Positions 1 to 10,100 of a stretch of DNA of 44,026 bases are shown here, piece by piece. The notes beneath the pieces are model-generated. The model saw only the letters and a list, made by a program, of their open reading frames with translations. It searched no databases and had not been told where the DNA came from. This stretch comes from Deltaproteobacteria bacterium RIFOXYA12_FULL_58_15. Its GTDB lineage: Bacteria; Myxococcota; XYA12-FULL-58-9. The position numbers were made by a program, and so were the translations under genes. Where the stretch lies: assembly GCA_001798605.1 (NCBI GenBank), contig MGST01000147.1, forward strand, positions 1-44,026, written 5' to 3'. The first letter of the stretch is position 1; each line of letters starts with the position of its first letter.

Positions 1-658
1 CAATTTCTCCCCGCAGGCGACGACGCGTGAGTGCCGTGTCCGAGTGGTAGGTCAACTCGTAAGTTGACACGTGTTCGGGTTGTGCGGCTAATACAGCCTC
101 AACATCATTGCCGAGGTCGGCCAAGGTCTGCCCTGGAACGGCGAAAATGAGATCGACGCTTACATTTTCGAAGCCTGCGCGCCGGGCCCGTTGCACAGCC
201 AGAGCTCCATCGGCTGGACCATGACGGCGTCCGAGCACCTGAAGTACCCGAGAGTCGGATGATTGCCAACCGATCGAGAGCCTGTTGACGCCAAGCGTTC
301 TGAGCGCTTCGTAGCCTCCGATGTCTAGGTCAGCCGGATTGGCTTCGACGGTAATCTCACACTGTTGACGCCAGGAAAAAGTTGCTTTGGCTGTTTCCAG
401 AATCTGCGCCATCACCGTTTTGGGCACCAACGATGGCGTGCCCCCGCCAAAGTAGATCGACTGAAGCTTGCGATCTGTGAAGGTCGGGGCCCGCACCCGC
501 AGCTCGGCGCAGACCGCCGCTTGCCACCTGTGCCAAGGCGGATCGGCAATCGCGGTGGAGTTGAAATCACAATAGGCGCAGCGACTGACACAAAAAGGAA
601 CGTGAACGTACAGCCCCAGGTCCCGAACACGAAGGTCAGGAACGTCTTGGCAGAACAT
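1..658 (-). CDS. hemW: HemW-like radical SAM protein (heme chaperone / CPO-like), C-terminus cut off
   Basis: The first 219 residues of a radical-SAM protein of the HemN/HemW family; the rest lies beyond the window start. The iron-sulfur signature C-x3-C-x2-C appears as CVSRCAYC near residues 23-30, directly after the YVHVPF strand typical of HemW. Further family motifs are YFGGGTPS (SAM binding), EANP, and RLSIGWQS followed by LGRRH. HemW proteins are thought to deliver heme to respiratory targets and lack coproporphyrinogen oxidase activity; true HemN is longer at the N-terminus, and this one starts only about 17 residues before the YVHVPF strand, which favours HemW. The ATG at 658 is preferred; a GTG two codons upstream is possible, and a stop lies just before that. 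It starts 12 bases after the stop of the transglutaminase gene, so the two are probably co-transcribed. Confidence 0.93.
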   Translation of the reverse strand, partial: MFCQDVPDLRVRDLGLYVHVPFCVSRCAYCDFNSTAIADPPWHRWQAAVCAELRVRAPTFTDRKLQSIYFGGGTPSLVPKTVMAQILETAKATFSWRQQCEITVEANPADLDIGGYEALRTLGVNRLSIGWQSSDSRVLQVLGRRHGPADGALAVQRARRAGFENVSVDLIFAVPGQTLADLGNDVEAVLAAQPEHVSTYELTYHSDTALTRRRLRGEI

Positions 659-670
659 TGGCACCTACGC

Positions 671-2107
671 CTACGGCACTTCGAGCGAGACGACCTGCAA
701 TTGCCCCAAGAGCATGACAATCCGCGCTTGCTCCGCTGGGCCGCCGTCGGCGAGCTTGATGTGGGTGGCGTCGGCGATCGGCTGTCCCCACGTCGGATCG
801 ACGCTGTACCAGCCCCCGTTGGCATATACCTCCGCCCAGGCATGCCAGCCAAAGCCATTGCCGGGAGGCCAATACGCAACCCCAACGGCCACACGGGCGG
901 GGATGCCCAAGGAGCGTGCCATCGCGACAAAGAGAATGCTGTGCTCTGTGCAATCACCGCGACCGCTCTTTAACGCCTCAAGGGCGTTCGAATAGGCCGG
1001 CACATATTCGTCACGGATGTGAGCAAAAACAAAATCCGACAGACGGCTCGTTGCGGCGAAGACATCTGTCGCCCCTTTGGTCACTCGCTTGGCGGCCTCT
1101 ATGATCTCTGGCGCTTTGGTTTGAATGAAAGCCGTTGCCTCCAAATGGGTGGCGGCATCGCCACTGACATTGGCACCGATCACACATGTGGGCGGGGCAG
1201 ACTCGCGGGTGAGTTCGAGCACCACATCGCCATTCTTTCGACTCACAACCTGACGTTTGGAGGCAGGCGGAAGCAGCTCACCAAAGCCCCTCAGGGTAAC
1301 GCGCATCTTGTCGATGGACGTCGAATCTCTCAAGGGCTCTGGAGTCTTGACCACGGCGTTGACCAGGAGGTCCTGATGGAAGTCGAGCTTGCGAGCCACA
1401 TCGGCTGGTTCCAATCGTGCAACGAAAAATCCACCCACCCTTTGCTCCAACACCTTGCCGGTATCGTCGAGCCAACTCGACTCGGAAATGCCGAGCTCGG
1501 GGTAGGTCGAGTCAACCTGAACCATTTTGATGAGCACTCCACCAAAAGGCCGTTCCTCGACAGCCGATATTTTGTGTTCAACGTGCACCAGGCGCTGGAT
1601 GGAGGGATCGTAGCGTTTGGACACAGCCTGAGCGCCAACGCGAGGAGCGCTTACAAGACGCTCCACCACCATGGCATCGTCGAGCGTGTCGCTCGCTTCT
1701 ACCAACTGCGTGGTGCTCGAACCGCCTGCTGTGATCGTCAGTCGCAACCCGGCATCCTCCCGAACCCCTTCGACCTTCACCGCCCCTGTCGCGGCCGTCT
1801 GGGAGAACTCGAGTGCGTGCAATTGCCGCGACTTCGCATCATAGGTACGACTGTCACAGAGCACTACTTTGGAAACCGTTCCCATTCCGCCCACTGACGC
1901 TTCGAGATCGATGCGGTATTGTACCTGATTGCCAACGATCACCTGTGAACGCATCCAGCCAACTTTGCCGCCGTTGAGATAAATGCCGTAATGATGATCG
2001 GCGGCTGCAGGGAGGTTGGGCTTCTTGGCGTCCGCGGTCGTACAGGCGACAATCGACGCCAACAATGCCAGGCGCACCGACGTGATAAAAGAAAACGGGT
2101 TGAACAT
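671..2107 (-). CDS. Transglutaminase-like lipoprotein, probable envelope protein
   Basis: A 478-residue exported protein with a C-terminal transglutaminase core. The catalytic triad is visible: Cys386 in GDCTEHS, His422 in WHAWAEV and Asp437 in DPTWG. The N-terminus has a hydrophobic stretch ending in IVAC at Cys22, a plausible lipobox, so I expect a lipid-anchored or secreted protein. About 330 residues of beta-rich sequence precede the core. Bacterial members of this superfamily are often peptidases or peptide cross-linkers; the substrate here is unknown. I chose the ATG at 2107 because AGAGG lies about six bases upstream. A GTG at 2131 would overlap the kinase stop by four bases (GTGA) and add eight residues before the signal peptide. 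It sits between the kinase-PilZ gene and hemW with almost no spacing. Confidence 0.88.
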   Translation of the reverse strand: MFNPFSFITSVRLALLASIVACTTADAKKPNLPAAADHHYGIYLNGGKVGWMRSQVIVGNQVQYRIDLEASVGGMGTVSKVVLCDSRTYDAKSRQLHALEFSQTAATGAVKVEGVREDAGLRLTITAGGSSTTQLVEASDTLDDAMVVERLVSAPRVGAQAVSKRYDPSIQRLVHVEHKISAVEERPFGGVLIKMVQVDSTYPELGISESSWLDDTGKVLEQRVGGFFVARLEPADVARKLDFHQDLLVNAVVKTPEPLRDSTSIDKMRVTLRGFGELLPPASKRQVVSRKNGDVVLELTRESAPPTCVIGANVSGDAATHLEATAFIQTKAPEIIEAAKRVTKGATDVFAATSRLSDFVFAHIRDEYVPAYSNALEALKSGRGDCTEHSILFVAMARSLGIPARVAVGVAYWPPGNGFGWHAWAEVYANGGWYSVDPTWGQPIADATHIKLADGGPAEQARIVMLLGQLQVVSLEVP

Positions 2108-2127
2108 CGACGGCCTCTCAATCGGTC

Positions 2128-4341
2128 TCACTTTCTCGGCGGAGGGGCCCCAAGGATCACTGTTTGGCGACGTGGGGGCGTCCGATCGAGCGTACCTAGA
2201 AATGCTATAAGGTCTGTCTCTCCCTTGCGGAAAAAACTCTCAAACTCCACACCAATGCCCGCCTTGGTTTCCTCTGCTTTCCCAGGCAAGTCAACCCGAA
2301 CCACACGGGCGTTTCCCTCAATGGGCTGAAAGCCTTGGGGCCTGAGGCGAAAGCCGACCGCGGTGCCAATGGGGAGCATCTGATCGCAACGCAACATGAC
2401 GCCACCACGAGAGATATCGATGGCTTCGCCGGCAAAGACTTGACCGCCGAAACGCATCTCTACCGGAAATTCGGTGGTGTAACGCACGAAGGTTCGGCCG
2501 AGACGCACGTCCGCTCGCAGGCGATTGATTGTCTCCACCAGAACAACCGCAGGATCGTTGCGGGTCCTGACCGCGCTTCGGTCAGCGTCTACCCCGGCAA
2601 ACAAACTGCGCGCCTCTGAATCGGAGAGATAGACAATAGGCACCAATCCAATGCCTGGTTGGCTTCTAAACTGGCCCGCGAAGAGACGGTCGGCAGGTGA
2701 AGTGGGATGGGCATCGTAAATCACCGCCTGGTAGCTGCTGTGGTGACTTCGCTCGATACCCTCTACGCTGTCCGGTGACACATCGACATCAAAGTTACGA
2801 GCCACGAGATCGGTGGACAGGCGAGTCGACAGATCGAGATCTGAGGAGATCAACAAGACTTTGGGTTTGACCTGGCGGATGCTTTCGCGATGGGAGTCAA
2901 TGCCGCTCTGAAGGCGCACCGCACCCGTAACGGCGGCGCGCACCGAGGTGAGCACGCGCTCAACGTTAAAGGGCTTGAACAAGAGGTCGACGGCACCCAC
3001 CGCATGGGCAGCGCGAATCCATTCGAGCTCGAGGCCATCGGAGAAAGCGACGACCGGAACCGCCCGTTGCGTGTGGCCCACAGCCCCATTAACCGCTTCA
3101 ACCGAAAAGCCTTCGGAACAAACATCCACGAGCACCATCGCAGGTGCATTGCTGCCCGCGACCGACGCCGCCAGAGTGTCGCACGTGGCGTGGGTCTCGA
3201 CACGATATCCACGCGACAACAGGAGCTCATTGAAGGCCGCCTGCGCTCTTTCATCACAGCTGTAGAGGGAGATGAGCTGCCCGGATCCACGATCGCGACC
3301 AATGCCAGCGAGACCCTCCCGTAGTTGCAGCTCCACAACGTGCTCACGCAAAAAGACCTTGCGCATCATCGCACCCACCGCGAGCGGCATACTCGCAGAA
3401 TCGGGAAGAAACGACGCGAGAGCGGCGAGCATCTCCCGCGCATTACTGAAGCGATCTGCGGGCCGGCGTTCTAGGGCACGCAGCATCACCTCTTCGAGTC
3501 CTAGGGGCAGATTGGGATGAACTTTGGAGGGTTTGGGGATCTTGGCACGCCGATTGAGGCGCATCACCTTGTCGGCATCGCTCGCATCAAACAGTCGAAC
3601 GCCGCAAACCACCTCGTAGAGCATGACACCGGTGGCAAAGATGTCAGCGCGGTGATCAACCTTGTCGCCAGCAAGCTGCTCTGGCGCGAAATAGCCGACT
3701 TTGCCGGCAAGCTCGCGACTCTTTTCAACCCTCCCTGCGGCGATCGCCGCAACACCAAAATCACCGAGCTTGACTCGACCGTCGTAGGACAAAAAGACAT
3801 TGGCCGGATTGACGTCTCGATGCACCAAGGCCAGACGATTGCCGTCGGCGTCGGCTAGATCGTGTGCATAGGCCAACCCTTTGAGAGTCTCGCCAACGAT
3901 GTGCAGTGCCACCGAAATGGGTATCTTGATGCGGCCACGTTGACAGCGGGAGACCATGTCGTCGAGATCCCGTCCATCGATGTACTCCATCGCGATGAAC
4001 AACTCGGTATCCACAACGCCTGCCTCGAATGTCTTGACGATGTTGGGATGATTGAGCATCGCCAAGACATAGGCTTCGTGGCGAAACAGATTGAGGACCT
4101 GAGGATCCCGGGAGAGTTGCTCATGCAGGATTTTGACGGCGAAGGTTGTTTCTGCGTAACGGGGATGAATGTGGCGGCCACGAAAAACGCGAGCCACACC
4201 ACCGGCCCCCACCTCTTGAATCAGGTGGTACGGTCCAAAGAACTCAGCCGTGCTCGAAGCGTGCTCTTCGCCCCCACCAGCGAGCACCTCATCAGGAATA
4301 TCAATGTCGAGCCCGTCGAGTAGATTCAGGGCATCTTCCAT
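2128..4341 (-). CDS. Ser/Thr protein kinase with two receiver-like domains and a C-terminal PilZ domain
   Basis: About 737 residues combining four modules (positions counted from an upstream GTG at 4356; subtract 5 for the chosen start). Residues 43-312 are a eukaryote-type kinase: glycine loop VGAGGVARVF, Lys75, Glu94, HRDVNPAN at 179-186, DFG at 199-201 and APE at 224-226, all apparently intact. Residues 361-478 resemble a CheY-like receiver with Asp411 as possible phospho-acceptor and Lys461 in the KPF motif. Residues 498-615 are a second, more divergent receiver-like unit with Asp548. Residues 620-715 are PilZ, with R-x3-R at 621-625 and DISRGG at 647-652, the usual c-di-GMP-binding signature. 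No membrane segment is seen, so it is probably cytosolic. The ATG at 4341 follows GGGAG. Its stop overlaps the region of the next start, suggesting translational coupling. Confidence 0.92.
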   Translation of the reverse strand: MEDALNLLDGLDIDIPDEVLAGGGEEHASSTAEFFGPYHLIQEVGAGGVARVFRGRHIHPRYAETTFAVKILHEQLSRDPQVLNLFRHEAYVLAMLNHPNIVKTFEAGVVDTELFIAMEYIDGRDLDDMVSRCQRGRIKIPISVALHIVGETLKGLAYAHDLADADGNRLALVHRDVNPANVFLSYDGRVKLGDFGVAAIAAGRVEKSRELAGKVGYFAPEQLAGDKVDHRADIFATGVMLYEVVCGVRLFDASDADKVMRLNRRAKIPKPSKVHPNLPLGLEEVMLRALERRPADRFSNAREMLAALASFLPDSASMPLAVGAMMRKVFLREHVVELQLREGLAGIGRDRGSGQLISLYSCDERAQAAFNELLLSRGYRVETHATCDTLAASVAGSNAPAMVLVDVCSEGFSVEAVNGAVGHTQRAVPVVAFSDGLELEWIRAAHAVGAVDLLFKPFNVERVLTSVRAAVTGAVRLQSGIDSHRESIRQVKPKVLLISSDLDLSTRLSTDLVARNFDVDVSPDSVEGIERSHHSSYQAVIYDAHPTSPADRLFAGQFRSQPGIGLVPIVYLSDSEARSLFAGVDADRSAVRTRNDPAVVLVETINRLRADVRLGRTFVRYTTEFPVEMRFGGQVFAGEAIDISRGGVMLRCDQMLPIGTAVGFRLRPQGFQPIEGNARVVRVDLPGKAEETKAGIGVEFESFFRKGETDLIAFLGTLDRTPPRRQTVILGAPPPRK

Positions 4342-4396
4342 ACGGCTCCCAACCACCGACGTCGCCTCGCAGCATCCTCCATCCCGAGGCGGAAAT

Positions 4397-4420
4397 CCAA
4401 CGTTAATCTCACGTTAGTGG
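4397..4420. promoter_or_regulatory. Direct hexamer repeat, candidate operator upstream of the kinase operon
   Basis: The hexamer ACGTTA occurs at 4400-4405 and again at 4411-4416, exactly 11 bases apart, which is one helical turn. On the minus strand it reads TAACGT-N5-TAACGT and lies about 60-80 bases upstream of the kinase start. Direct repeats at this spacing are typical of OmpR/PhoB-type regulator sites. No clear -35/-10 pair was found, so this is a weak call. Confidence 0.3.
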
Positions 4421-4509
4421 CATCGGCCGTTGCCTGCAGGTTCTCTTGCGCGGTGCTGACGAGTGAGCTCGGGCTCACTGAACACTTGCGGTGCTTGGAC
4501 ATGGCGGCA

Positions 4510-4944
4510 TTACTTCATCGCGGCTTTGCGGCCAAGAAACACCTGCGTCTCTGGTTTGAGCCAATGGATCATCAATGGAATGGCAAACGGCAAGGTCACG
4601 CAACTGGTGAGTCCGAGGCCGATCAAGACCAAGCCAAAAATCCACGTCCACGACTTCTTCGGAAGAAACGGCGCGATCGCGTAGGGCACAAAGAAGACGC
4701 CCCCAAGAGCAATGAAGAGTCCCGCCATCACCAGCGCCTCATCGTCGTCCATCTCGCCAGAAGCGGCGCCGAACGCACCAAAAGCGATCCCCAGGGCGAC
4801 CACGACCAGATACAACAAGGCCATTGAACCGCAGTAGACCACGTACCAAGTCCAAACCCTGGGCTTCTTGGCCACGACGGCTGGCATGGTCGCGTTCACC
4901 AGTGACGCGCGCGGCGGTTCATAGGGGTTCGGTGGGACTGGCAC
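4510..4944 (-). CDS. Small integral membrane protein with a proline-rich N-terminus, unknown function
   Basis: I do not recognise a named family. The 144-residue protein starts with a short proline-rich stretch (NPYEPP), common in front of small bacterial multi-pass membrane proteins. Three hydrophobic segments follow, roughly residues 32-58, 70-95 and 99-126, separated by short loops including an acidic EMDDDE turn, and the tail is basic. The start is a GTG; an internal ATG at residue 20 is an alternative that still keeps all three segments. It is transcribed toward the kinase operon, with a gap of about 170 bases, and diverges from the TerB-like gene. Confidence 0.72.
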   Translation of the reverse strand: MPVPPNPYEPPRASLVNATMPAVVAKKPRVWTWYVVYCGSMALLYLVVVALGIAFGAFGAASGEMDDDEALVMAGLFIALGGVFFVPYAIAPFLPKKSWTWIFGLVLIGLGLTSCVTLPFAIPLMIHWLKPETQVFLGRKAAMK

Positions 4945-5098
4945 GGGCTCAGACTATCAATCCAACCAGCAAAAACAATACGCCCGCTACGCCCGCCGTG
5001 GCCGCTTGCCTGCCGCCCCTCAATCGCCATAGTATTTCGCCCTCTGGCAGACAAGAGCCAGCCGCCAAAGTAAGAGGACCTGCCACAAGGAGACAACG

Positions 5099-5536
5099 AT
5101 GGGTCTGCTTTCAAAGCTCACTTCCGACTCCACCCCCACCAAGAAGCCCGGTGACGATGTTCTGTTGTTGCACGGCATGATGTTGATGGCTGGCGCCGAT
5201 GGCGTCATCGAAAGCAAAGAGATCTCTATTCTTGAGGCCTTCTTCAACACCCTGCCGGAATTCAAGGGCAAAGACTTTGACGAGCTGATGAGCAGCGCGC
5301 ACAGAATTCTGACGCGCTACGAAAACATCAAAGAGTCCGTCAAAGCTCTGGCCGACATCGCGGACGAAGCCGTTCGGCGCAAGTTGTTTGTCCTTGCCGC
5401 AGACATCGCCATGTCTTCAGGCGACGTGGATGAGCACGAGGACGAGCTACTCGAGGCCATGCAACAATTGCTCAACGTCGACGATGACACTGCAACCAAG
5501 ATCCTCGAGGTCCTGTCGATGAAGTACCAGATCTGA
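5099..5536 (+). CDS. TerB-like helical protein
   Basis: A 145-residue, mostly alpha-helical, acidic protein resembling the TerB/tellurite-resistance superfamily. The pattern of an early helix LLLHGMMLMAGADGVIESKEISILEAFF, with an Asp/Glu-rich D-G-x-I-x-x-x-E turn, followed by a second copy of that turn (SSGDVDEHEDELLEAMQQLL), is typical of these metal-linked helical bundles. There is no signal peptide. TerB-like proteins are usually membrane-associated stress or scaffold proteins; a direct role in tellurite resistance is not implied, as no other ter genes are present. AAGGAGA ends about six bases before the ATG, which fixes the start. It is divergent from the small membrane protein gene. Confidence 0.8.
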   Translation: MGLLSKLTSDSTPTKKPGDDVLLLHGMMLMAGADGVIESKEISILEAFFNTLPEFKGKDFDELMSSAHRILTRYENIKESVKALADIADEAVRRKLFVLAADIAMSSGDVDEHEDELLEAMQQLLNVDDDTATKILEVLSMKYQI

Positions 5537-5709
5537 ACAGGTGATCAACCCCGAGGACAAGACCATGCCGCTCATCTTTGCTCCTGGTGATCGCGTGGTT
5601 GTTCTCTCAGAGGATGACGTGTGAGCCACAGCGAACCCCGAGTCTGATCAAGGCCATTTTGAACAACTGCGGTAGACGATTGCCGCCAGCGTGGTATGGT
5701 GCGCTTGCC

Positions 5710-7101
5710 ATGACACACACCAAGATCTTCTGTATCTCAGCGGTGCTGTTTTTCGCGACGCCCTCCTGCGGTGAGGATGACCCTAAACCCGTCAACCCGT
5801 GTGGCTTCGATCCACCAACGATTGCCGGGACCCCAGCGACTGATGCCCTAGCGAGCTCCCCGGCCCGTTGCGGCCAACCGGCCCATGAGTGGATCGACTC
5901 CCCAAACCTCGGTGAGATTGTCGGCGTCGACTTCGACGACATCTACCCTCAGGACACGCTGATGCTCGCCGCAATGATCGCCGGCATCGAGCTGCCGGAG
6001 GACCCCGTTTATGATGTGAGAGTTCAACAGGTTCTCTACACCACCCAAGACCGTGGCCAACTGGTCGAAGCGAGCGCACTCATTGCCACACCCCAGGGCG
6101 TCGACAAAACAACAGAACTCGACGTTCTCTTGGTGTTGCACCCGACAATGGGCTTCAACGACGATTGTGCCCCGTCAAACGACTCAGATATTCGCGCGAT
6201 GGCTGCGATCTTTGCCTCACTCGGATTTGTCGTGGTTGCCCCCGACTTCTTGGGCCTCAAGGGCACTGGGGTGCCAACCGGTTTCGTACACCCCTACATC
6301 GTTGGGCAACCTACCGCGATTGCCTCTCTGGACGCCGTTCGGGCGGCAGGCCGCCTAACCGCTGACGTGGCACCTGATCTGTGCGTCCGGCCACGAGCTC
6401 TGGTTTTCGGCGGCTCCCAGGGCGGCCATGCGCTCCTGTGGGTCGACAGATTGGCGGCCTACTATGCACCGGAGCTGGAGATGCTCGGCATGGCAGCCAC
6501 CGTGCCAGCAAGTGATCTGGCGGGACACGTGATGCGGGCAACCAAGGAAGTCGTTGAATCAACACCTCTGGCAGCGGCCTTCCTCGGTGCCGCGGCCGAT
6601 TGGTACGGTGCCGCCGACGTCAACGAGTTGTTCAAATTGGATTTGGACCCCACGGTTCCGGAGCTGCTCGCGAGCGAATGCAACCCCGACCTTCGACCCG
6701 ACAACCTCGAGGAGCTGTTTGCCGCTTCGACAATCCTGGCTGCCGCAGAAGACACCCTGCTCGATCTCGAGCCATGGGGTTGCATCATCAAAGAGAACGG
6801 TCTCACCACCACGTCGATCCCGCGAGTGGCCAATGACTCCGACTCTTACGGTATCCTCTACGTTCTCGGTGAGAACGACTCTTTGGCCTATACCCCCATT
6901 GAACAGCAGGCCTTCGACATTCTCTGTGACCAGGGAATGCCACTCGAGTATCTCGAGTGCGCTGGCGCAAACCATGGACAGACCACCGAATACGCCATGA
7001 TCGAGCTGTTCAACTTCTTGATGGACCGCCAAGCCGGCAAACCCATGCGAGCTTCCACCTGCACCCGCGCCGAACCGGTCATCTGCTTGTCGACGCCGTG
7101 A
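5710..7101 (+). CDS. Secretory-lipase-like alpha/beta hydrolase, lipoprotein
   Basis: A 463-residue alpha/beta hydrolase with a signal peptide ending near Cys20 (TPSC, a weak lipobox), so probably exported and perhaps lipid-anchored. The nucleophile elbow is GGSQGG at 234-239 with Ser236. The likely acid is Asp390 in LGENDS and the likely base His422 in GANHGQ, in the correct order and spacing. The arrangement, including the DFLGLKG region before the elbow, matches the secretory lipase family (LIP, Pfam PF03583). The substrate is probably a lipid or ester but is not shown by the sequence. At least ten cysteines in the mature part suggest disulfides. The reading frame stays open upstream to 5578, but that extension has no signal peptide at its start; the ATG at 5710 places the signal peptide correctly. 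Confidence 0.85.
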   Translation: MTHTKIFCISAVLFFATPSCGEDDPKPVNPCGFDPPTIAGTPATDALASSPARCGQPAHEWIDSPNLGEIVGVDFDDIYPQDTLMLAAMIAGIELPEDPVYDVRVQQVLYTTQDRGQLVEASALIATPQGVDKTTELDVLLVLHPTMGFNDDCAPSNDSDIRAMAAIFASLGFVVVAPDFLGLKGTGVPTGFVHPYIVGQPTAIASLDAVRAAGRLTADVAPDLCVRPRALVFGGSQGGHALLWVDRLAAYYAPELEMLGMAATVPASDLAGHVMRATKEVVESTPLAAAFLGAAADWYGAADVNELFKLDLDPTVPELLASECNPDLRPDNLEELFAASTILAAAEDTLLDLEPWGCIIKENGLTTTSIPRVANDSDSYGILYVLGENDSLAYTPIEQQAFDILCDQGMPLEYLECAGANHGQTTEYAMIELFNFLMDRQAGKPMRASTCTRAEPVICLSTP

Positions 7102-7121
7102 TACCCTCTTTGTTGTGATGC

Positions 7122-7160
7122 CCAAAACGAAAAGCGCCTCCCCATCAACGCAGGGAGGCG
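7122..7160 (-). terminator. Rho-independent terminator overlapping the stop codon of the DUF3857 gene
   Basis: An 8-bp perfect inverted repeat, CGCCTCCC / GGGAGGCG, lies at 7153-7160 and 7135-7142 with a 10-base loop containing the TGA stop. On the minus strand the stem is followed by CTTTTCGTTTT. The upstream arm encodes the last amino acids of the protein. The plus-strand side lacks a T-run, so it should act on the minus-strand operon only. Confidence 0.75.
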
Positions 7161-10100
7161 GTGGCTGACAGGCGAATCACGAGTTCCTCTTTCTGCATGC
7201 GAATCATCTCTTCAGCTTTGGTTCGATGTGTCGCGTAGTCACCCACAGAGATCCTCTCACATCTGACAACCAGCTTCTGCTCGACCACCACCTGTTGTTT
7301 TTGCCGACTGGCTGTCCGCACATAAGCGAAACATCCAGCGTCAACTTTTCCGCTGCTTGGCAATTGTGTCACCGAGCTACCCGACGGGATGTCCAAACGC
7401 GATTGCCACGAGAACTCCATGGGAGCACCAAGCACAAGTGCATGCTTGCGTTCGGCAAGCCCGAATACATTCTCCGGTGACCAAACTGGAGGTAGCCGCA
7501 CTTTGAGCAAGCCGCCTTCGACACGCCCATGGGCCGGGGATCTGACCAGGACCGAAACCTCGGCCGGCTTCCTCAGGTCTTCCACCTCGATGGCCTTCTG
7601 TTCGCTGGCTGTCGCCCCAGGGTATGCCTGGCTCACCCACATTTGCAGCACCTGATTGAACTTTTGTTCATTGCGCGCCAGTTGGCGCTGCGCCGAGGCT
7701 TCATATCCGACAGTGGCCATCGCCTGAGTTCCCTCGGCGGACCCATCGGCGAACAGTTGAAAGTGGGAACGAGTCTCCCGCCGGTTATTCTCTGCAGCTT
7801 GAAATGGGATGTCGCGCCATTGATGATCACCGCTCAACGGGTCGAAAACCAAGGAATGCGCGCCGACATCAGATAGAGGCAACGTGCCGAGATCCAATGC
7901 GTCCGCGGTCGGGTCAAAGAAGCGGCCCGTTGGGATCCCAGGCTGCTTCGGCACAAAGACAATGGCGTGGTTGAACTGTTGCATCGGCACCTCTTCCCTT
8001 AGTGGCCCCTCCGAACGGGTTCGAACCAACGCGAAATGGGCCTCTACGCCGACCAAGCGCGCTAGGGTGACGAACAACACTGCTTTGTCCTTGCAATCGC
8101 CATAGGCACGCTTGAGAACAACGGTTGCCGGGTGCGGGCGCACGCCAGCTATTGGGTTCTCATAATCCTGCTGGTACCTGATTTCTTTCATCAAGAATTC
8201 ATGCAGCCGTTCAATCTTCGCCAAGGGATCTTTGAGTCCCGCGAATATTTCCTTGGCCGTCGCCTCAACCTCCGAGCTATCGCGGAATGCTTCGTGCAGC
8301 AGTGCCTTTTCCCATTCGAGAAACGTCTCCCAATCGGGCACGGTGCTCAACATCAGATTCAAAGATGTCTCGTGCACCGTAGGCATGAGGGGCTCTGCGA
8401 TGACCGGCGGCACATCCCGCGCCGTCCAACTCAACCGCACATCGTCACCTTGTTCGTTTTCGGTTCTCTCCACCTCACCTGATAACCATTCATGAAAACG
8501 CGTACCGCGAGGCGCCCACACCACCCACCGCGACAGTCGCGCCTGACGCGCGACGCCCTGAAACCACCATCCGCGGGCCACGTGACGCGCGAGATAACCC
8601 ACAGGCGGCTCGTCATGTCGGTACTGCAGCACGATGGCGGAGCCAACCTTGAGACCACGAAACCGAGCCGTCCGATCGCGAACCGACGAAACCTGAACCC
8701 GCCTGCCTTGGGCATCCACGGCATAGGCGTGGAACACACGGAGACGGCCACCTGTTCGCAGGCCAACCCGGGTGAGTTTGTCGCGGCCGGACTCATTCAC
8801 ACCCACCATCACTTGAGTCACGAAACTCACAGTGCTGCCGTCGGAGTTGATTCGCGTCACCTCGTGGTCCATGAGATCAACGACGTCTGCTCCCGACAGT
8901 GCCCGTGTCGTTGAGGCGGCCAGAACCGCCTCGTCGATTTCTTGCTGGCCTGGCATTTCCTGTTCCCACGGGTCTTTGCTCGTTGGTGCCAGGTATGAGA
9001 GTCGATTGGCGAGTTTCTCATCCGACGGGTCGCGCACCAGAGCCTGCTGCCACCAATCGATCGCCCCCTCCACATCCCCGCCTTGGTAGGCGACTTCGCC
9101 AAGCTCCTGGAACGCTTTGGGGGCATCAGGGCTGCACTCGCGAGCACGTCCCAGGGTTTCACGTTCCGCTTCGGGTTGATCCAGTTGACGCTCCACCTCG
9201 GCGAGTCGCAGCCACGTCCACGGCGCATCAGAGCGAACTCGCGTCAGTCGCTCGGCGAGATCCCGAGCTAACTCGAGATCGTTGTTGTCCCGCGCCAACC
9301 GCTGTCGGCTGGCCAACACCGCCAGCTGGTTAGGCAACCCGTCGAGAATACCGTCGTAAATCTCAATGGCACGGTCGACATAACCCATATTTCGCCAACA
9401 CCCGGCCAAGGCCATCTGATTTTCGAGCCAGTCGTGACGCAACTCGTTCGCCTTGACCCATGCGTTGCATTCGTCCTCGACCCACCCCTCAGCTTGAAAC
9501 AACACCGCGAGACGACTCCAAACCTCTGCAGCATCTGAATGCTCGTCACGGGTTTGAGTCAGCAGATCCCGAGCGTCCCTGAGGAGGCTCTCTTGTTGGA
9601 GAAAACGCGCCTGCTGCAATCGAACGTACAGCAAGTCACCGCCAACCTGCACATTGAGCGCCTCCAATAGATCCGCGGCGCGCCCTCGCTCGCCGTGATT
9701 CCAGAGCGCCCCAGCCAACTCCCAACGAGCGACCAACGAGCCGTCGTAAGTCTGTAGGATGTCGTCACCATGGGCAACGGCGAAGTTGTCAAATCCGAGT
9801 GCCCGCCCCCATAGCATGGCGTGAATCGATCGTCGCGCGGAGGCTGATGGTAAGGGGGCCACCAAACTCTCGACGACGGCATGCGTGTTCCAAATGTCCC
9901 CCGGAGACTCCCCCTCGACTGGCGATTCTTGCGGCAGAGCCGAGGTGACACCCTTTGCTGCTTCGCCGTTGGGCCCCGTCAATCGCGCCGAGATTCTTCC
10001 CGTCCCAGTCTCTTGCGCGCATTTGATGAGAACCCGATTGATGCCCGCCCGCAATCTCACGGGGATCACAATCTGGTCGAACACCAGCCTGTCGATGCGG

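Noticed and set aside
5099-5536. TerB-like gene as part of a tellurite-resistance island
   Set aside because: No terC, terD, terE or terZ-like gene is nearby; the helical TerB fold is widespread without that role.
5578-5709. Longer start for the lipase-like gene
   Set aside because: The extension puts the signal peptide 45 residues inside the protein; the ATG at 5710 restores an N-terminal signal.
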